NCBI RefSeq assembly: GCF_045278715.1
Contig: NZ_CP136420.1
Span: forward strand, 124,001 to 188,000
DNA from: Neomoorella carbonis
GTDB lineage: Bacteria > Bacillota > DSM-521 > Neomoorellales > Neomoorellaceae
Direction of reading: 5' to 3'
Length of the DNA stretch: 64,000 nucleotides
Positions within the stretch are counted from its first letter, which is position 1; the number at the start of each line of letters is the position of its first letter. Below are positions 8,373 to 16,578 of this stretch, piece after piece. The position numbers and the translations under genes were made by a program. A model generated the notes under the pieces. The model searched no databases. It worked only from the letters and a program-made list of their open reading frames with translations, and was not told the origin of the DNA.

Positions 8373-9599
8373 GTGAATACCCAGGAAAGGGCCCTGCAGC
8401 TGCATAAGGAATGGCAGGGTAAAATTGAAGTACGGGGGCGGGTACAGGTCCGGGACGGGGTGGATCTTTCCCTGGCCTATACCCCCGGTGTTGCCGAGCC
8501 CTGCAAAGAAATCCATAAAGATCCCAAACTCGTCGACGTCTACACCCGGCGCTGGAACCAGGTTGCCGTTGTATCCGACGGCTCGGCGGTCCTCGGCCTC
8601 GGTAACATTGGCGCCCGGGCGGCCATGCCCGTGATGGAAGGGAAAAGCCTGCTTTTTAAAACCTTTGCCGGCGTCGATGCTTTTCCCATCTGCATCGATT
8701 CCCAGGATGTGGATGAGATTGTCAGGACAGTGCAGCTCCTGACCCCCACCTTCGGCGGCGTTAACCTGGAGGATATTGCTGCACCCCGCTGTTTTGAAAT
8801 CGAGCGGCGCCTCAAGGAAACTACTGATATTCCCATTTTCCACGACGACCAGCACGGTACGGCCGTGGTGGTCTTGAGCGGGATCATCAACGCCTGTAAG
8901 ATAACCAGGCGGGAGCTGGGCGACCTCAGGGTAGTGATTAACGGCGCCGGAGCGGCCGGCATTGCCACTGCCAAGCTCCTGCTCAGTGTGGGCGTAAAAG
9001 ACGTAATCCTCTGCGATTCCCGGGGAATTGTCTCCTCAAAGCGCCAGGACCTCAATAAGGAAAAACAGGAAATGCTCAAGGTCACGAACAAAGAAGACCG
9101 CAGCGGCACCCTGGCCGACGCCATGGTAGACGCCAACTGCTTTATCGGGCTCTCGGTCAAAGACGCCGTTACCCAGGACATGGTCCGCTCCATGGGTAAG
9201 GATCCCATCATCTTTGCCATGGCCAACCCCATTCCGGAAATCTATCCCGACAAGGCGCGGGAAGCCGGCGCCGCCGTTGTGGGCACGGGGCGGAGCGACT
9301 TCCCCAACCAGGTCAATAACGTCCTGGGCTTCCCCGGCATCTTCCGTGGAGCCCTTGACGTGAAGGCTTCCGATATCAATGAGCCGATGAAGATTGCCGC
9401 CGCCCATGCCCTGGCCGACCTGGTGGGCGACAGGCTGTCACCTGATTTCGTCATGCCGGAAGCCTTCGACCTGCGGGTGGCACCAGCGGTGGCAGCGGCC
9501 GTGGCCAGGGCCGCCGTCGAGAGCGGCGTGGCCCGCGAGCCGAAGGATCCCGAATGGGTGAAGAAACATACGGAAGAGCTGATCGGCCTGGCGAAATAA
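8373..9599 (+). CDS. NAD(P)-dependent malic enzyme (small bacterial type)
   Basis: Oxidatively decarboxylates malate to pyruvate and CO2, or the reverse. The 408-aa length is that of the short malic enzymes. Catalytic features are visible: Tyr36 in AYTPGVAEPC, Lys91 in EGKSLLFK, metal ligands in ED (133-134) and HDDQHGTA (157-163), then the dinucleotide fold GAGAAG at 191-196. The GTG at 8373 follows GGGGGATGA. Its place after the ligase-lyase genes makes sense if malate is the branch point between pyruvate and malyl-CoA. The coenzyme (NAD or NADP) is not clear from sequence. Confidence 0.92.
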   Translation: MNTQERALQLHKEWQGKIEVRGRVQVRDGVDLSLAYTPGVAEPCKEIHKDPKLVDVYTRRWNQVAVVSDGSAVLGLGNIGARAAMPVMEGKSLLFKTFAGVDAFPICIDSQDVDEIVRTVQLLTPTFGGVNLEDIAAPRCFEIERRLKETTDIPIFHDDQHGTAVVVLSGIINACKITRRELGDLRVVINGAGAAGIATAKLLLSVGVKDVILCDSRGIVSSKRQDLNKEKQEMLKVTNKEDRSGTLADAMVDANCFIGLSVKDAVTQDMVRSMGKDPIIFAMANPIPEIYPDKAREAGAAVVGTGRSDFPNQVNNVLGFPGIFRGALDVKASDINEPMKIAAAHALADLVGDRLSPDFVMPEAFDLRVAPAVAAAVARAAVESGVAREPKDPEWVKKHTEELIGLAK

Positions 9600-9660
9600 C
9601 ATCCAGAAACCATGGCGCAACGACCCCGGGCCAGGGGTTCCAAGCGCCTGGTCGGAGGCG

Positions 9661-9694
9661 AGCCGCCCGGAGGAACGCTCCGGGCGGCTTTTCT
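9661..9694 (+). terminator. Terminator after malic enzyme
   Basis: A perfect 12-bp GC-rich stem (9661-9672 with 9678-9689), a 5-nt loop and TTTTC. It lies 62 nt after the malic enzyme stop. Confidence 0.85.
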
Positions 9695-9872
9695 GGCTGC
9701 GCATGCGTTTTTCCCCCTGCGGGTATAATAATAAAAAAAGGCAGGTGGATTTAAACTGGTCAACCGTATCGACTCTCCTGAATATCCGCAGGAAGCGCCG
9801 CAGCCCAGCAGCGTTCCCCATCCTGCGACCTCACCACCGGAATTCCCATTGGAGGTAAAGCCGGCAGCCGAT

Positions 9873-9900
9873 CCCCCGCAGGGGGATTTTCTGTTATAAT
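9873..9900 (+). promoter_or_regulatory. Extended -10 promoter of panB with adjacent hairpin
   Basis: TGTTATAAT (9892-9900) is an extended -10 element 69 nt before the panB start. A short perfect hairpin (CCCCC-gca-GGGGG with A-T closing pairs, about 9871-9887) followed by TTTT precedes it and could end upstream transcripts. A second TATAAT lies near 9725. The rest of 9695-9968 shows no convincing gene. Confidence 0.5.
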
Positions 9901-9968
9901 AAGCATATAGCTGGTCAATAATCCCAGCTGCTGTTATCATGGTAACATATGGGATAAGGAGGGGGAAA

Positions 9969-10778
9969 ATGGCCGCACGTACCAAGGTTACCTTACCCCA
10001 GCTCCAGGCCATGAAGGAGCGGGGGGAGAAAATCACCATGGTAACCGCTTATGATTATCCTTCAGCATTGCTGGCCGACCGGGCCGGCATGGACATGCTG
10101 CTGGTAGGCGATTCTTTGGGTATGGTGGTCCTAGGCTACCAAAGTACAGTACCCGTAACTATGGATGAGATGGTGCATCATACCCGCGCCGTCATGCGGG
10201 CCAACCCGGCGGCGCTGGTGGTGGCCGATCTGCCTTTTCTTTCCTATCAGGCCGGTGTAACGGACGCTGTCTATAATGCCGGCCGCCTGGTGAAGGAGGG
10301 TGGGGCCGATGCCGTCAAGCTGGAAGGCGGCCGGGCCATGGTACCCATGGTTCGGGCTATCGTCGATGCCGGCATCCCGGTTATGGGTCATCTGGGGTTA
10401 ACTCCCCAGTCGGTAGTCCAGCTGGGCGGCTATCGCGTCCAGGGACGGGAGAAAGATGCGGCCGATAGAATTGCCGCCGATGCGGAAGCATTAGTGGAGG
10501 CCGGCGTTTTCTCCCTGGTACTGGAATGCGTACCGGCGGATCTGGCCCGGCGGATAACGGCGGAATTGCCGGTGCCTACCATCGGCATTGGGGCCGGACC
10601 TCATTGTGACGGCCAGGTGCTGGTTTACCATGACCTCCTGGGCCTCTTTGACCGCTTCCAGCCCAAATTTGTCAAGCGCTATGTCAACCTGGGTGAAGCG
10701 ATTGTCAAGGCCCTTGCCGATTACCGGGAAGAAGTCCGCCAGGGGAGATTCCCGGGTGAAGAACACAGTTTCCGGTAA
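9969..10778 (+). CDS. panB: 3-methyl-2-oxobutanoate hydroxymethyltransferase (ketopantoate hydroxymethyltransferase)
   Basis: PanB makes ketopantoate from 2-oxoisovalerate and methylene-tetrahydrofolate, the first committed step to pantothenate and CoA. The barrel shows the metal-site motif VGDSLGMVVLGY, then KLEGG, GHLGLTPQSV and GIGAGPHCDGQVLV. The start at 9969 is preferred over 9939 because AGGAGGGGG (9957-9965) lies just before it; 269 aa is typical. The other pantothenate genes (panC, panD) are about 21 kb away, so panB is detached here. It draws on the methylene-THF pool shared with the acetogen's methyl branch. Confidence 0.95.
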   Translation: MAARTKVTLPQLQAMKERGEKITMVTAYDYPSALLADRAGMDMLLVGDSLGMVVLGYQSTVPVTMDEMVHHTRAVMRANPAALVVADLPFLSYQAGVTDAVYNAGRLVKEGGADAVKLEGGRAMVPMVRAIVDAGIPVMGHLGLTPQSVVQLGGYRVQGREKDAADRIAADAEALVEAGVFSLVLECVPADLARRITAELPVPTIGIGAGPHCDGQVLVYHDLLGLFDRFQPKFVKRYVNLGEAIVKALADYREEVRQGRFPGEEHSFR

Positions 10779-10816
10779 AAGACCCTCATACCGCTAACGC
10801 GACACATTAGAAGGAT

Positions 10817-11054
10817 GAAAATAACGGGCTGGCATTTGTTTGGAGCGAGCGACTTGGTCCGAGCGGTTGAGCAGCCTTGGCGAAGCCGAGGAGCGAGGGC
10901 GGGGCCGAGGACAGGATGTCCGAGGCCGGCCTCTGAGGCAAGGATGCCGAATAGGCCGGGAACCCCGCCCGAGCCCCGAGGCTGAGCCGTAGGCTGATCC
11001 GCGAGGACCAGGGAGCGAGCAAAAACAATGCCAGCCTGAAGCGAAGTTATTTTC
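10817..11054. repeat. 238-bp inverted-repeat intergenic element
   Basis: The segment is bounded by inverted repeats: GAAAATAAC (10817-10825) with GTTATTTTC (11046-11054), and inside these GGCTGGCATTTGTTT (10827-10841) with AAACAATGCCAGCC (11023-11036). The GC-rich interior holds further nested inverted repeats (GGGCGGGG/CCCCGCCC, GACAGGATGTC, GGCAAGGATGCC). No credible ORF is present. A truncated inverted copy of the right end occurs at 36843-36875, so this is a dispersed, MITE-like or structured-RNA repeat. Confidence 0.6.
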
Positions 11055-11084
11055 AGGGTAGAATGTATGGAGGGACACTGCTAG

Positions 11085-11798
11085 TTGCTCAATTATCTGG
11101 ACCTGCTTCTATTTCTGCTCCTGGCCCTGGGTGCCTGGCGGGGTTACCGCCTGGGTTTTGTTAACCTGATAGCCGGCTGGCTCAGCTACCTGGTGGCGGG
11201 GTTGGCGGCGGCCCTCTATGCCCGGCCCCTGGCTGAGGCCCTGGACCAGGCCTGGCACTTAACCGATCGCTGGGGTAACTGGCTGGCTCCCCTCTTACCA
11301 TTACCGCGGCCGGTTCTCAGCCAGCCTTTAGGTAAGGCAGCCGCCGGACAGCTGGAAATCCTTTTAAACGCCACGCCGTTACCGGGTATGATAAAACAGA
11401 GCCTGCTGGATGGCCTGGAGAAGGTTTCCGGAGGTACGGTGGGCCAGGCCCTGGCGGGTCAGATGGTCTTCCTGGGCCTGGAATTAATAACCCTGGTGGC
11501 TCTTTTTTACGGCAGTTTATTTCTCTTACGCCGCCTGGCTCGCTGGGGTACCATGGGGATAAATATGGCCTCTACCGGTTTGCTTAACCGGGGTCTGGGC
11601 CTGGCCCTGGGCCTCCTGGGGCAGGTCTTTTGTCTGGCATTGCTGGTGGGGCTGCTGCGCTCCTTCCTGGCACTGCCAGCCATAACGGCAGCACCGGGTT
11701 TTTTACCTCTGGCCCGGCAGCTCTACAACTCCGGCATGGCCCGCCAGCTGGGCAATTTTTATGATTGGCTGGCCGGGCTGTTGCATACCCTAATCTAG
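11085..11798 (+). CDS. CvpA family membrane protein
   Basis: A 237-aa membrane protein with a CvpA-type core: N-terminal helices with the typical G-x-RG-Y-R-x-GF pattern (WRGYRLGFVN, about residues 19-28), then further helices near residues 35-50, 125-150 and 165-195. CvpA proteins are linked to colicin V export in E. coli and to envelope functions elsewhere; the exact role is unknown. The TTG at 11085 is chosen because GGAGGG (11069-11074) lies 10 nt upstream. The repeat element lies immediately upstream and may separate it from panB. Confidence 0.72.
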   Translation: MLNYLDLLLFLLLALGAWRGYRLGFVNLIAGWLSYLVAGLAAALYARPLAEALDQAWHLTDRWGNWLAPLLPLPRPVLSQPLGKAAAGQLEILLNATPLPGMIKQSLLDGLEKVSGGTVGQALAGQMVFLGLELITLVALFYGSLFLLRRLARWGTMGINMASTGLLNRGLGLALGLLGQVFCLALLVGLLRSFLALPAITAAPGFLPLARQLYNSGMARQLGNFYDWLAGLLHTLI

Positions 11799-11885
11799 AG
11801 GATTGGCAAGGGGAGTTATCGAGAAATATAAATAAAGAGCATGGGGGTTTTGTCTCCAGGTTGATATAAAAGGAGGAATTACCTG

Positions 11886-13316
11886 ATGGCAGAAAAAGAA
11901 GAAAGCAGGGGCAAAAGACTACAAAAAGAACTGGCTATCCCCCAGAAGAGTGCCTGGGAGCGTTTAGAAGGGGACACCAGGGAAAAGGTTTTTGCCTTTG
12001 CCGAGGGGTATAAAACCTTCTTAAGCCGGGCTAAAACTGAACGGGAAGCCGTACGGGCCGCCCTGGAAGCCGCCCGGGGACGCGGTTTTGTTTCCCTGGC
12101 TGACCTGTCTCCCGGCCGGGGGTTAAATCCCGGGAGCCGTTTTTACCTGGAATGGCGGGGTAAAGTCCTGCTCGTGGGTATAATGGGTACGGCTGATCTG
12201 ACCGAAGGCGTTAGGCTGGTGGGGGCCCATGTTGATGCGCCGCGCCTGGACCTGAAACCCATGCCCCTCTATGAAAAAGACGGTCTGGCCATGTTCAAAA
12301 CCCACTATTACGGCGGTATCAAGAAATACCAATGGACGGCCCTGCCCCTGGCCCTGCACGGGGTGATTATGTTAAGGAACGGTCGCCGGGTGGAAGTGGT
12401 AATCGGTGAAGACAGCGCCGACCCCATTTTTACCATAAGCGATTTGTTACCCCACCTGGCCAAGGAGCAGATGAAAAAGAATATGGAAGAAGCCTTGAGC
12501 GGGGATGATTTAAACCTGGTGGTAGGCAGCATACCCTATTCCGGTGATGACGATGTAAAAGATAAAGTTCGCCTGGCCATTCTCCAGCTGTTAAATGAAC
12601 GTTACGGCCTGGTGGAGGAAGACCTGATTACGGCAGAGCTGGAACTGGTGCCGGCCGGGCCGGCCCGGGACCTGGGTTTTGACCGCTCCCTGGTAGGAGG
12701 TTACGGCCAGGACGACCGGGTCTGCGGCTACACAGCCCTGCAGGCCATCCTGGACCTGGAGGTACCCCGGCATACGGCCCTGGTGCTCCTGGTAGATAAA
12801 GAAGAAATCGGTAGTACAGGTAATACCGGCGCCCATTCCCGCTTCCTGGAATATGCTTTGAGCGAGCTGGCTGCTCGCCAGGGTAATACCAGCATTGTCC
12901 ACGTGGGACGGATAATGGCCAATTCCCAGGCCATTTCCGCTGATGTGACCGCCGGTGTCGATCCTACCTATGAAAATGTCTTCGACATGTACAATGCCTC
13001 CCGCCTGGGATACGGCGTAGTTTTAAATAAGTACTCCGGTTCCCGGGGCAAATACGACGCCAACGACGCCAGTGCCGAGTTTATGGGCCGGTTGCGGGAC
13101 ATTTTCAACCAGAATCAGGTCATCTGGCAGAGCGGCGAAATGGGCAAGGTGGATGCCGGCGGCGGCGGGACCATAGCCAAGTTTTTGGCCTATTTTGGTC
13201 TGGATGTGGCCGACTGCGGCCCCGCCCTCCTCTCCATGCACGCTCCCCTGGAGATAGCCAGCAAGGTGGATATTTATATGGCCTACCGGGCCTACAAAGC
13301 TTTTCTAGCCAGTTAA
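11886..13316 (+). CDS. M18 family aminopeptidase
   Basis: A cytosolic zinc aminopeptidase of the M18 (aminopeptidase I) family, removing N-terminal residues from peptides. The metal and catalytic sites are visible: GAHVDAPRLDL (about residues 117-127) with the first His ligand and Asp, the KEEIGSTGNTGAHSR block with the catalytic Glu pair, and SMHAPLEIASKVD near the C-terminus supplying the last His. The product of 476 aa matches the longer bacterial M18 type. The ATG at 11886 follows AAAGGAGGAA. It is probably monocistronic. Confidence 0.92.
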   Translation: MAEKEESRGKRLQKELAIPQKSAWERLEGDTREKVFAFAEGYKTFLSRAKTEREAVRAALEAARGRGFVSLADLSPGRGLNPGSRFYLEWRGKVLLVGIMGTADLTEGVRLVGAHVDAPRLDLKPMPLYEKDGLAMFKTHYYGGIKKYQWTALPLALHGVIMLRNGRRVEVVIGEDSADPIFTISDLLPHLAKEQMKKNMEEALSGDDLNLVVGSIPYSGDDDVKDKVRLAILQLLNERYGLVEEDLITAELELVPAGPARDLGFDRSLVGGYGQDDRVCGYTALQAILDLEVPRHTALVLLVDKEEIGSTGNTGAHSRFLEYALSELAARQGNTSIVHVGRIMANSQAISADVTAGVDPTYENVFDMYNASRLGYGVVLNKYSGSRGKYDANDASAEFMGRLRDIFNQNQVIWQSGEMGKVDAGGGGTIAKFLAYFGLDVADCGPALLSMHAPLEIASKVDIYMAYRAYKAFLAS

Positions 13317-13362
13317 GGATTTTAAGCAGGAAAAGTAGAACCCCGTGCAGAAAAGTATATAT

Positions 13363-13410
13363 AAAAGCCCTGGTACCTTGAGAGCGGATGGGCGCCAGGT
13401 GCTTTTCTTT
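13363..13410 (+). terminator. Possible terminator or attenuator before yedF
   Basis: AAAAGC-c-CTGG (13363-13373) pairs with CCAGG-t-GCTTTT (13395-13406), followed by CTTTT. It ends directly at the yedF ribosome binding site, so it may end the aminopeptidase transcript or attenuate yedF. Confidence 0.45.
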
Positions 13411-13424
13411 TAAAGGGGGCATGA

Positions 13425-14009
13425 ATGGTGGAAAAAATAGTGGATGCCCGCGGGCTGGCCTGCCCGCAACCGGTTATCCAGACCAAAAAGGCCCTGGAAA
13501 GTTTGGGGCCGGATGGAGAGCTGGTTACCATTGTCGATAATGAGGTGGCCCGGGACAATGTTTTAAAACTGGCGCGGAGCATGGAGTGCGCTACCAGCGT
13601 CAGGGAACAGGGAAATGAATACTACATCCGTATTCGCAAGGAAAGCATACCGCCTACCCAGTTGAGTGTGCATCCGGGCCAGGTATTGCTGGTAACTTCG
13701 GCCAGCCTGGGCCGCGGTTCGGAAGAGCTGGGGGGCATCCTCATGCGCAGCTTCTTTTACAGCTTGAGTGAAACGGAAGTGCTGCCCCGGCGGGTACTCT
13801 TTATCAACAGTGGTGTCCAACTCTGCTGTCAGGGTTCACCGGTGCTGGACAGCCTGCTGGCCCTGGAGCAAAAAGGAGTGGAAATCCTGGCCTGCGGCAC
13901 CTGCCTGGATTATTATCATCTGAAGGAAAAATTGTGTGCCGGCAGCGTTACCAATATGTATACCATCATTGAGCACCTCATGGCTGCGGAAAAGGTAATT
14001 ACCCTCTAG
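13425..14009 (+). CDS. yedF: Sulfurtransferase-like selenium metabolism protein YedF
   Basis: A two-domain protein of 194 aa. The N-terminal TusA-like domain carries the CPxP site (C13 in GLACPQPV), and the C-terminal DsrE-like domain has the C-x-x-C pair in LACGTCLDYY. YedF proteins accompany selenium metabolism in many bacteria, but their exact reaction is unproven. The ATG at 13425 follows AAAGGGGG. No selD, selA or selB gene is visible in the window, so the selenium link is by family only. A HEAT-repeat gene follows almost at once. Confidence 0.85.
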   Translation: MVEKIVDARGLACPQPVIQTKKALESLGPDGELVTIVDNEVARDNVLKLARSMECATSVREQGNEYYIRIRKESIPPTQLSVHPGQVLLVTSASLGRGSEELGGILMRSFFYSLSETEVLPRRVLFINSGVQLCCQGSPVLDSLLALEQKGVEILACGTCLDYYHLKEKLCAGSVTNMYTIIEHLMAAEKVITL

Positions 14010-14021
14010 GGAGTGGTGAAC

Positions 14022-14960
14022 TTGTTCTGGCAGCGCCGGCGTTACCGGGATGAGCGGCAACTGGCAGCAGCCCTGGCAGGCTGCCGGGACAAAATAGCTA
14101 TAGGTTTGCGGCGGGAGCTGTGCCGGCTGGACGCCCTGGTCCTGGCCCGGCTGCTGGCAGATCTGTGGCCGCAGTTGGAGAAGAATACCCGGGAGCAGCT
14201 GGCGGCTCTGGCTGAGGAAGAAGGTTTCGTTAACGCCTGGCTGCAAATCCTGAAACAGGGAAAAGCTGGTGAGAAAGTTGCGGCGGCTACCATTCTGGGC
14301 GAGATGAGAATTAAACGTGCCCTGGGCTCTCTCCTGGCGGCCATGGGCGACCGGGACGAAGGCGTCCAGATGGCGGCAACGGCAGCCCTTATCCGTTTAC
14401 GCGACCGGCGCTGCCTGGAACCGTTGCTTACAGCCCTGGCTGAACCCCGGCGCTGGCCGCCGGCGCGGGTAGCCGAGGTGTTGCTGGCCTTAGGAACAGA
14501 CAGTATCCCACCTTTGCTGGATCTTCTGGGCCGGGGGCCCGAAGACGTTGCCATACGGGTAATAAATATCCTGGGCTCCTTTAACGATGAGCGGGTCTTA
14601 CCGGCCCTGGAGCGCTGCCTTGAGGATGAGAGCGTTGCCGTGCGCAGAGCAGCAGCCATGGCCCTTGGGGAAACCGGCTGCGGCCAGGGCGCGGGGAGTT
14701 TAAAGAAGGCCCTGACCGATCCGGTGGGCGAGGTACGGGCCGCCGCCGCCCGCGCCCTGGGAAAGCTAAAGTGCAAAGAGGCAGAGGATTTGCTTAAGAG
14801 TTGCCTGGCCGATACAACCTGGGAAGTCCGGGTAGCTGCCGGCGCGGCCCTGGCCGAGCTGGAGGCAGCAAGGGACGAGCAAGAAATGGAAGGAGAACAT
14901 CAGGATGGACTTGCAGGTTGGCGATATCGTTCAGACCAGAAAGAAGCACCCCTGCGGTAG
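14022..14960 (+). CDS. HEAT-repeat protein
   Basis: A soluble alpha-solenoid protein of about 312 aa built from repeated helical pairs of the PBS-lyase HEAT type. Repeats are seen from about residue 85 (AATILGEMRIKRALGSLLAAM) to 290, with units ending VRRAAAMALGETG, VRAAAARALGKL and VRVAAGAALAEL. Such proteins are usually scaffolds; the partner here is unknown. GTG codons at 14013 and 14016 precede TTG 14022; the latter has AGGGAG (14008-14013) at 8 nt and is preferred, but the start is uncertain. The 3' end overlaps the DUF951 gene by 56 nt. Confidence 0.7.
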   Translation: MFWQRRRYRDERQLAAALAGCRDKIAIGLRRELCRLDALVLARLLADLWPQLEKNTREQLAALAEEEGFVNAWLQILKQGKAGEKVAAATILGEMRIKRALGSLLAAMGDRDEGVQMAATAALIRLRDRRCLEPLLTALAEPRRWPPARVAEVLLALGTDSIPPLLDLLGRGPEDVAIRVINILGSFNDERVLPALERCLEDESVAVRRAAAMALGETGCGQGAGSLKKALTDPVGEVRAAAARALGKLKCKEAEDLLKSCLADTTWEVRVAAGAALAELEAARDEQEMEGEHQDGLAGWRYRSDQKEAPLR

Positions 14961-15090
14961 CGACCAGTGGGAGATATTACGGGTAGGGATGGATTTTCGC
15001 CTGCGCTGCCTGGGATGCGGTCGTTTAATCCTTATTCCTCGTCTAAAAGCGGAAAAGAGCATTAAAAAAGTGATATCTAAATTGCTTTGA
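14905..15090 (+). CDS. DUF951 family protein
   Basis: A 61-aa basic protein matching DUF951: MDLQVGDIVQTRKKHPCGS, then WEILRVGMDFRLRCLGCGR, with three Cys (HPCG, CLGC) that could bind zinc. The family is common in Firmicutes and of unknown, possibly nucleic-acid-related, function. GGAAGGAGA just upstream of the ATG, inside the end of the HEAT gene, supports a separate start in another frame. Its stop overlaps the convergent CGGC gene by 14 nt. Confidence 0.82.
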   Translation: MDLQVGDIVQTRKKHPCGSDQWEILRVGMDFRLRCLGCGRLILIPRLKAEKSIKKVISKLL

Positions 15091-15586
15091 GCAGGGTCAT
15101 GATTGGCAGGGTCTTCCTGGTAGGGGAGGCCTGTCTTTCATACAAATAATGCAAATAATTGAGGTTGAGGAGGCGCTGCCGGCATTCGGTAAGGCTGGGG
15201 ATGTCGCCTGGCTTTAGAATTACGGTGGAGCAGCGGCAAGCTGTCGCTGCCTCCAGGTAGCTCCCCATAAGCACCGGTCGGCCCAGTTCGTCTTCAATGG
15301 CCGCTGCCCCGGCCAAGGCCGTGGGGCAGTGGTTGCCAAAAAACATACAGGAAGGAAATACGAAACAGTCGACTTTCTCGTGACGAACCATGCGGCGGGC
15401 TACTTCTAGACGGCCGGTTCCCGGGCAACCGGGGCAGGGCTGCATGGCAACGATTTTAGCTCCAGGAAGCTTTCCTAGAGGTCCTTTATTTTTCTCCAGG
15501 GCCAGGAAACAGAGGATATGGGCCTGGTAGCCGGGGCAACCCCTTTTCCAGTAATCGCGGCAGGAAATAATACCAACGTGAAGCAT
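15077..15586 (-). CDS. CGGC-domain protein
   Basis: A 169-aa cysteine-rich protein like the CGGC-domain family, which is presumed to bind metal or a cluster. The hallmark is PCPGCPGTGRL. Further Cys occur at IISCRDYW, RGCPGYQ, FPSCMFFGNHCP and ACRCS. The ATG at 15586 follows AAGGGG; an upstream extension to 15631 lacks a good RBS. It runs convergent to DUF951 and divergent from the CODH remnant. These proteins often sit near anaerobic redox genes, but the function is unproven. Confidence 0.72.
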   Translation of the reverse strand: MLHVGIISCRDYWKRGCPGYQAHILCFLALEKNKGPLGKLPGAKIVAMQPCPGCPGTGRLEVARRMVRHEKVDCFVFPSCMFFGNHCPTALAGAAAIEDELGRPVLMGSYLEAATACRCSTVILKPGDIPSLTECRQRLLNLNYLHYLYERQASPTRKTLPIMTLLKAI

Positions 15587-15750
15587 ATTGAGGAACCCCT
15601 TTTTACATAACCAAATTGGTTTCGTTTTCATAACAACGATAGCAGTTTAACATATTTTTCTTCAAAAAAATGTCGGAAGGTGGCGGCAGTCTAACTTAAT
15701 AATTTTAAAAAAATAAATTACAATTAAAAAATGACCGGGCCGGTATGATT

Positions 15751-15841
15751 ACCTCCCGGCTGAAGGGGCTACCTGTATAAAAACTTAAGCCGCGCTTCAT
15801 ACTTACTGTAGCCTGTAGCTAAAAGTCGGGAGGTTTTTTCC
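15751..15841 (+). ncRNA. Structured leader that can mask the CODH ribosome binding site
   Basis: Three nested stems can form. P1 is ACCTCCCG (15751-15758) with CGGGAGGT (15827-15834), which contains the GGGAGG ribosome binding site. P2 is GGCTAC (15767-15772) with GTAGCC (15808-15813). P3 is AAGC (15787-15790) with GCTT (15794-15797). A TTACAAT -10-like box lies about 30 nt upstream. It matches no riboswitch I recognise. The rest of 15632-15750 is AT-rich with no gene. Confidence 0.45.
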
Positions 15842-16571
15842 TTGGCGAAACGGATTCGCAACCAAATGGGCACCCGCATCAGCGTCCATGACAGCGTTCA
15901 GGAAATGTACGAGCGTATCCATAATGAAGGCCTGAGTAATACTTTTGATCGCTTCACCCCCAGGAAAAGATCCGCTGTACATACTGCCTGGCAGGTTTGA
16001 GTTGCCAGCTCTGCACCAATGGCCCCTGCCGTATCTCCGATAAAGGGGAAGCCACCCTGGGTGTTTGCGGCATTGACCGCAATGCCATGGCCATGCGGGA
16101 CATGCTCCTGCGCAATGTTATGGGTACCGCTACTTATACCCATCACGCCTATGAAGCATATCGCACCCTTAAAGCTACGGCCCAGGGCAAGACTCCCTTT
16201 ACCATAACCGATAAGGATAAGCTCATGTCCCTGGCCGGCCGGCTCCAGCTGGACACCAGTGGGCGCCTGGAAGATGTGGCCATCCGCCTGGCAGACTTTT
16301 TAATAGGCGAACTTTATCGCGATTATGATGAACCTGGCAGGATGATTCAGGTCTTTGCTCCCCCTCCCCGGCAAAAAGTATGGCAGGATCTGGCCATTTA
16401 TCCGGCTGGCGTAATGCATGAAATTAAAGACGCCACCGCCAGCTGCCTCACCAATGTGGACGGCGACTATTTTTCCCTGGCCCGCAAAGCCCTGCGCCTT
16501 GGCATAGCCACTATCTACGGCGCTCAGATTGGCCTGGAAATGGTACAGGAATTCTTTTTGGAACGCCCAGC
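15842..16571 (+). pseudogene. Broken carbon monoxide dehydrogenase catalytic subunit (cooS-like)
   Basis: This is the N-terminal third of an anaerobic Ni-Fe CO dehydrogenase. The TTG at 15842, with GGGAGG 8 nt upstream, opens a frame ending at a TGA after ..GLSNTFDRFTP (stop near 15999). The homology continues one frame over as QEKIRC, then CQLCTNGPCRI, a Cys-rich cluster-binding region. One C lost from a C-run at about 15956-15961 explains the shift. Homology goes on to GIATIYGAQIGLEMVQ near 16550 and then stops; the remaining two thirds, including the C-cluster domain, are gone and a terminator follows. CODHs are about 630 aa, so no active enzyme can be made. Confidence 0.8.
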
Positions 16572-16578
16572 TGGGATT

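Noticed and set aside
7335..8855. 506-aa minus-strand frame across the malyl-CoA lyase and malic enzyme genes
   Set aside because: It runs opposite to two clear enzyme genes through a strong terminator and shows no domain; it is a GC-driven shadow.
9756..9899. Possible 48-codon Pro-rich frame starting with CTG before panB
   Set aside because: It needs a CTG start and runs through a hairpin and up to the panB -10 box. GGCAGGTGG upstream looks like an RBS, but evidence is too weak for a gene.
10794..11078. 94-aa and 73-aa minus-strand frames over the repeat element
   Set aside because: They are Arg/Pro/Ser-rich low-complexity translations of hairpin DNA with no homology pattern.
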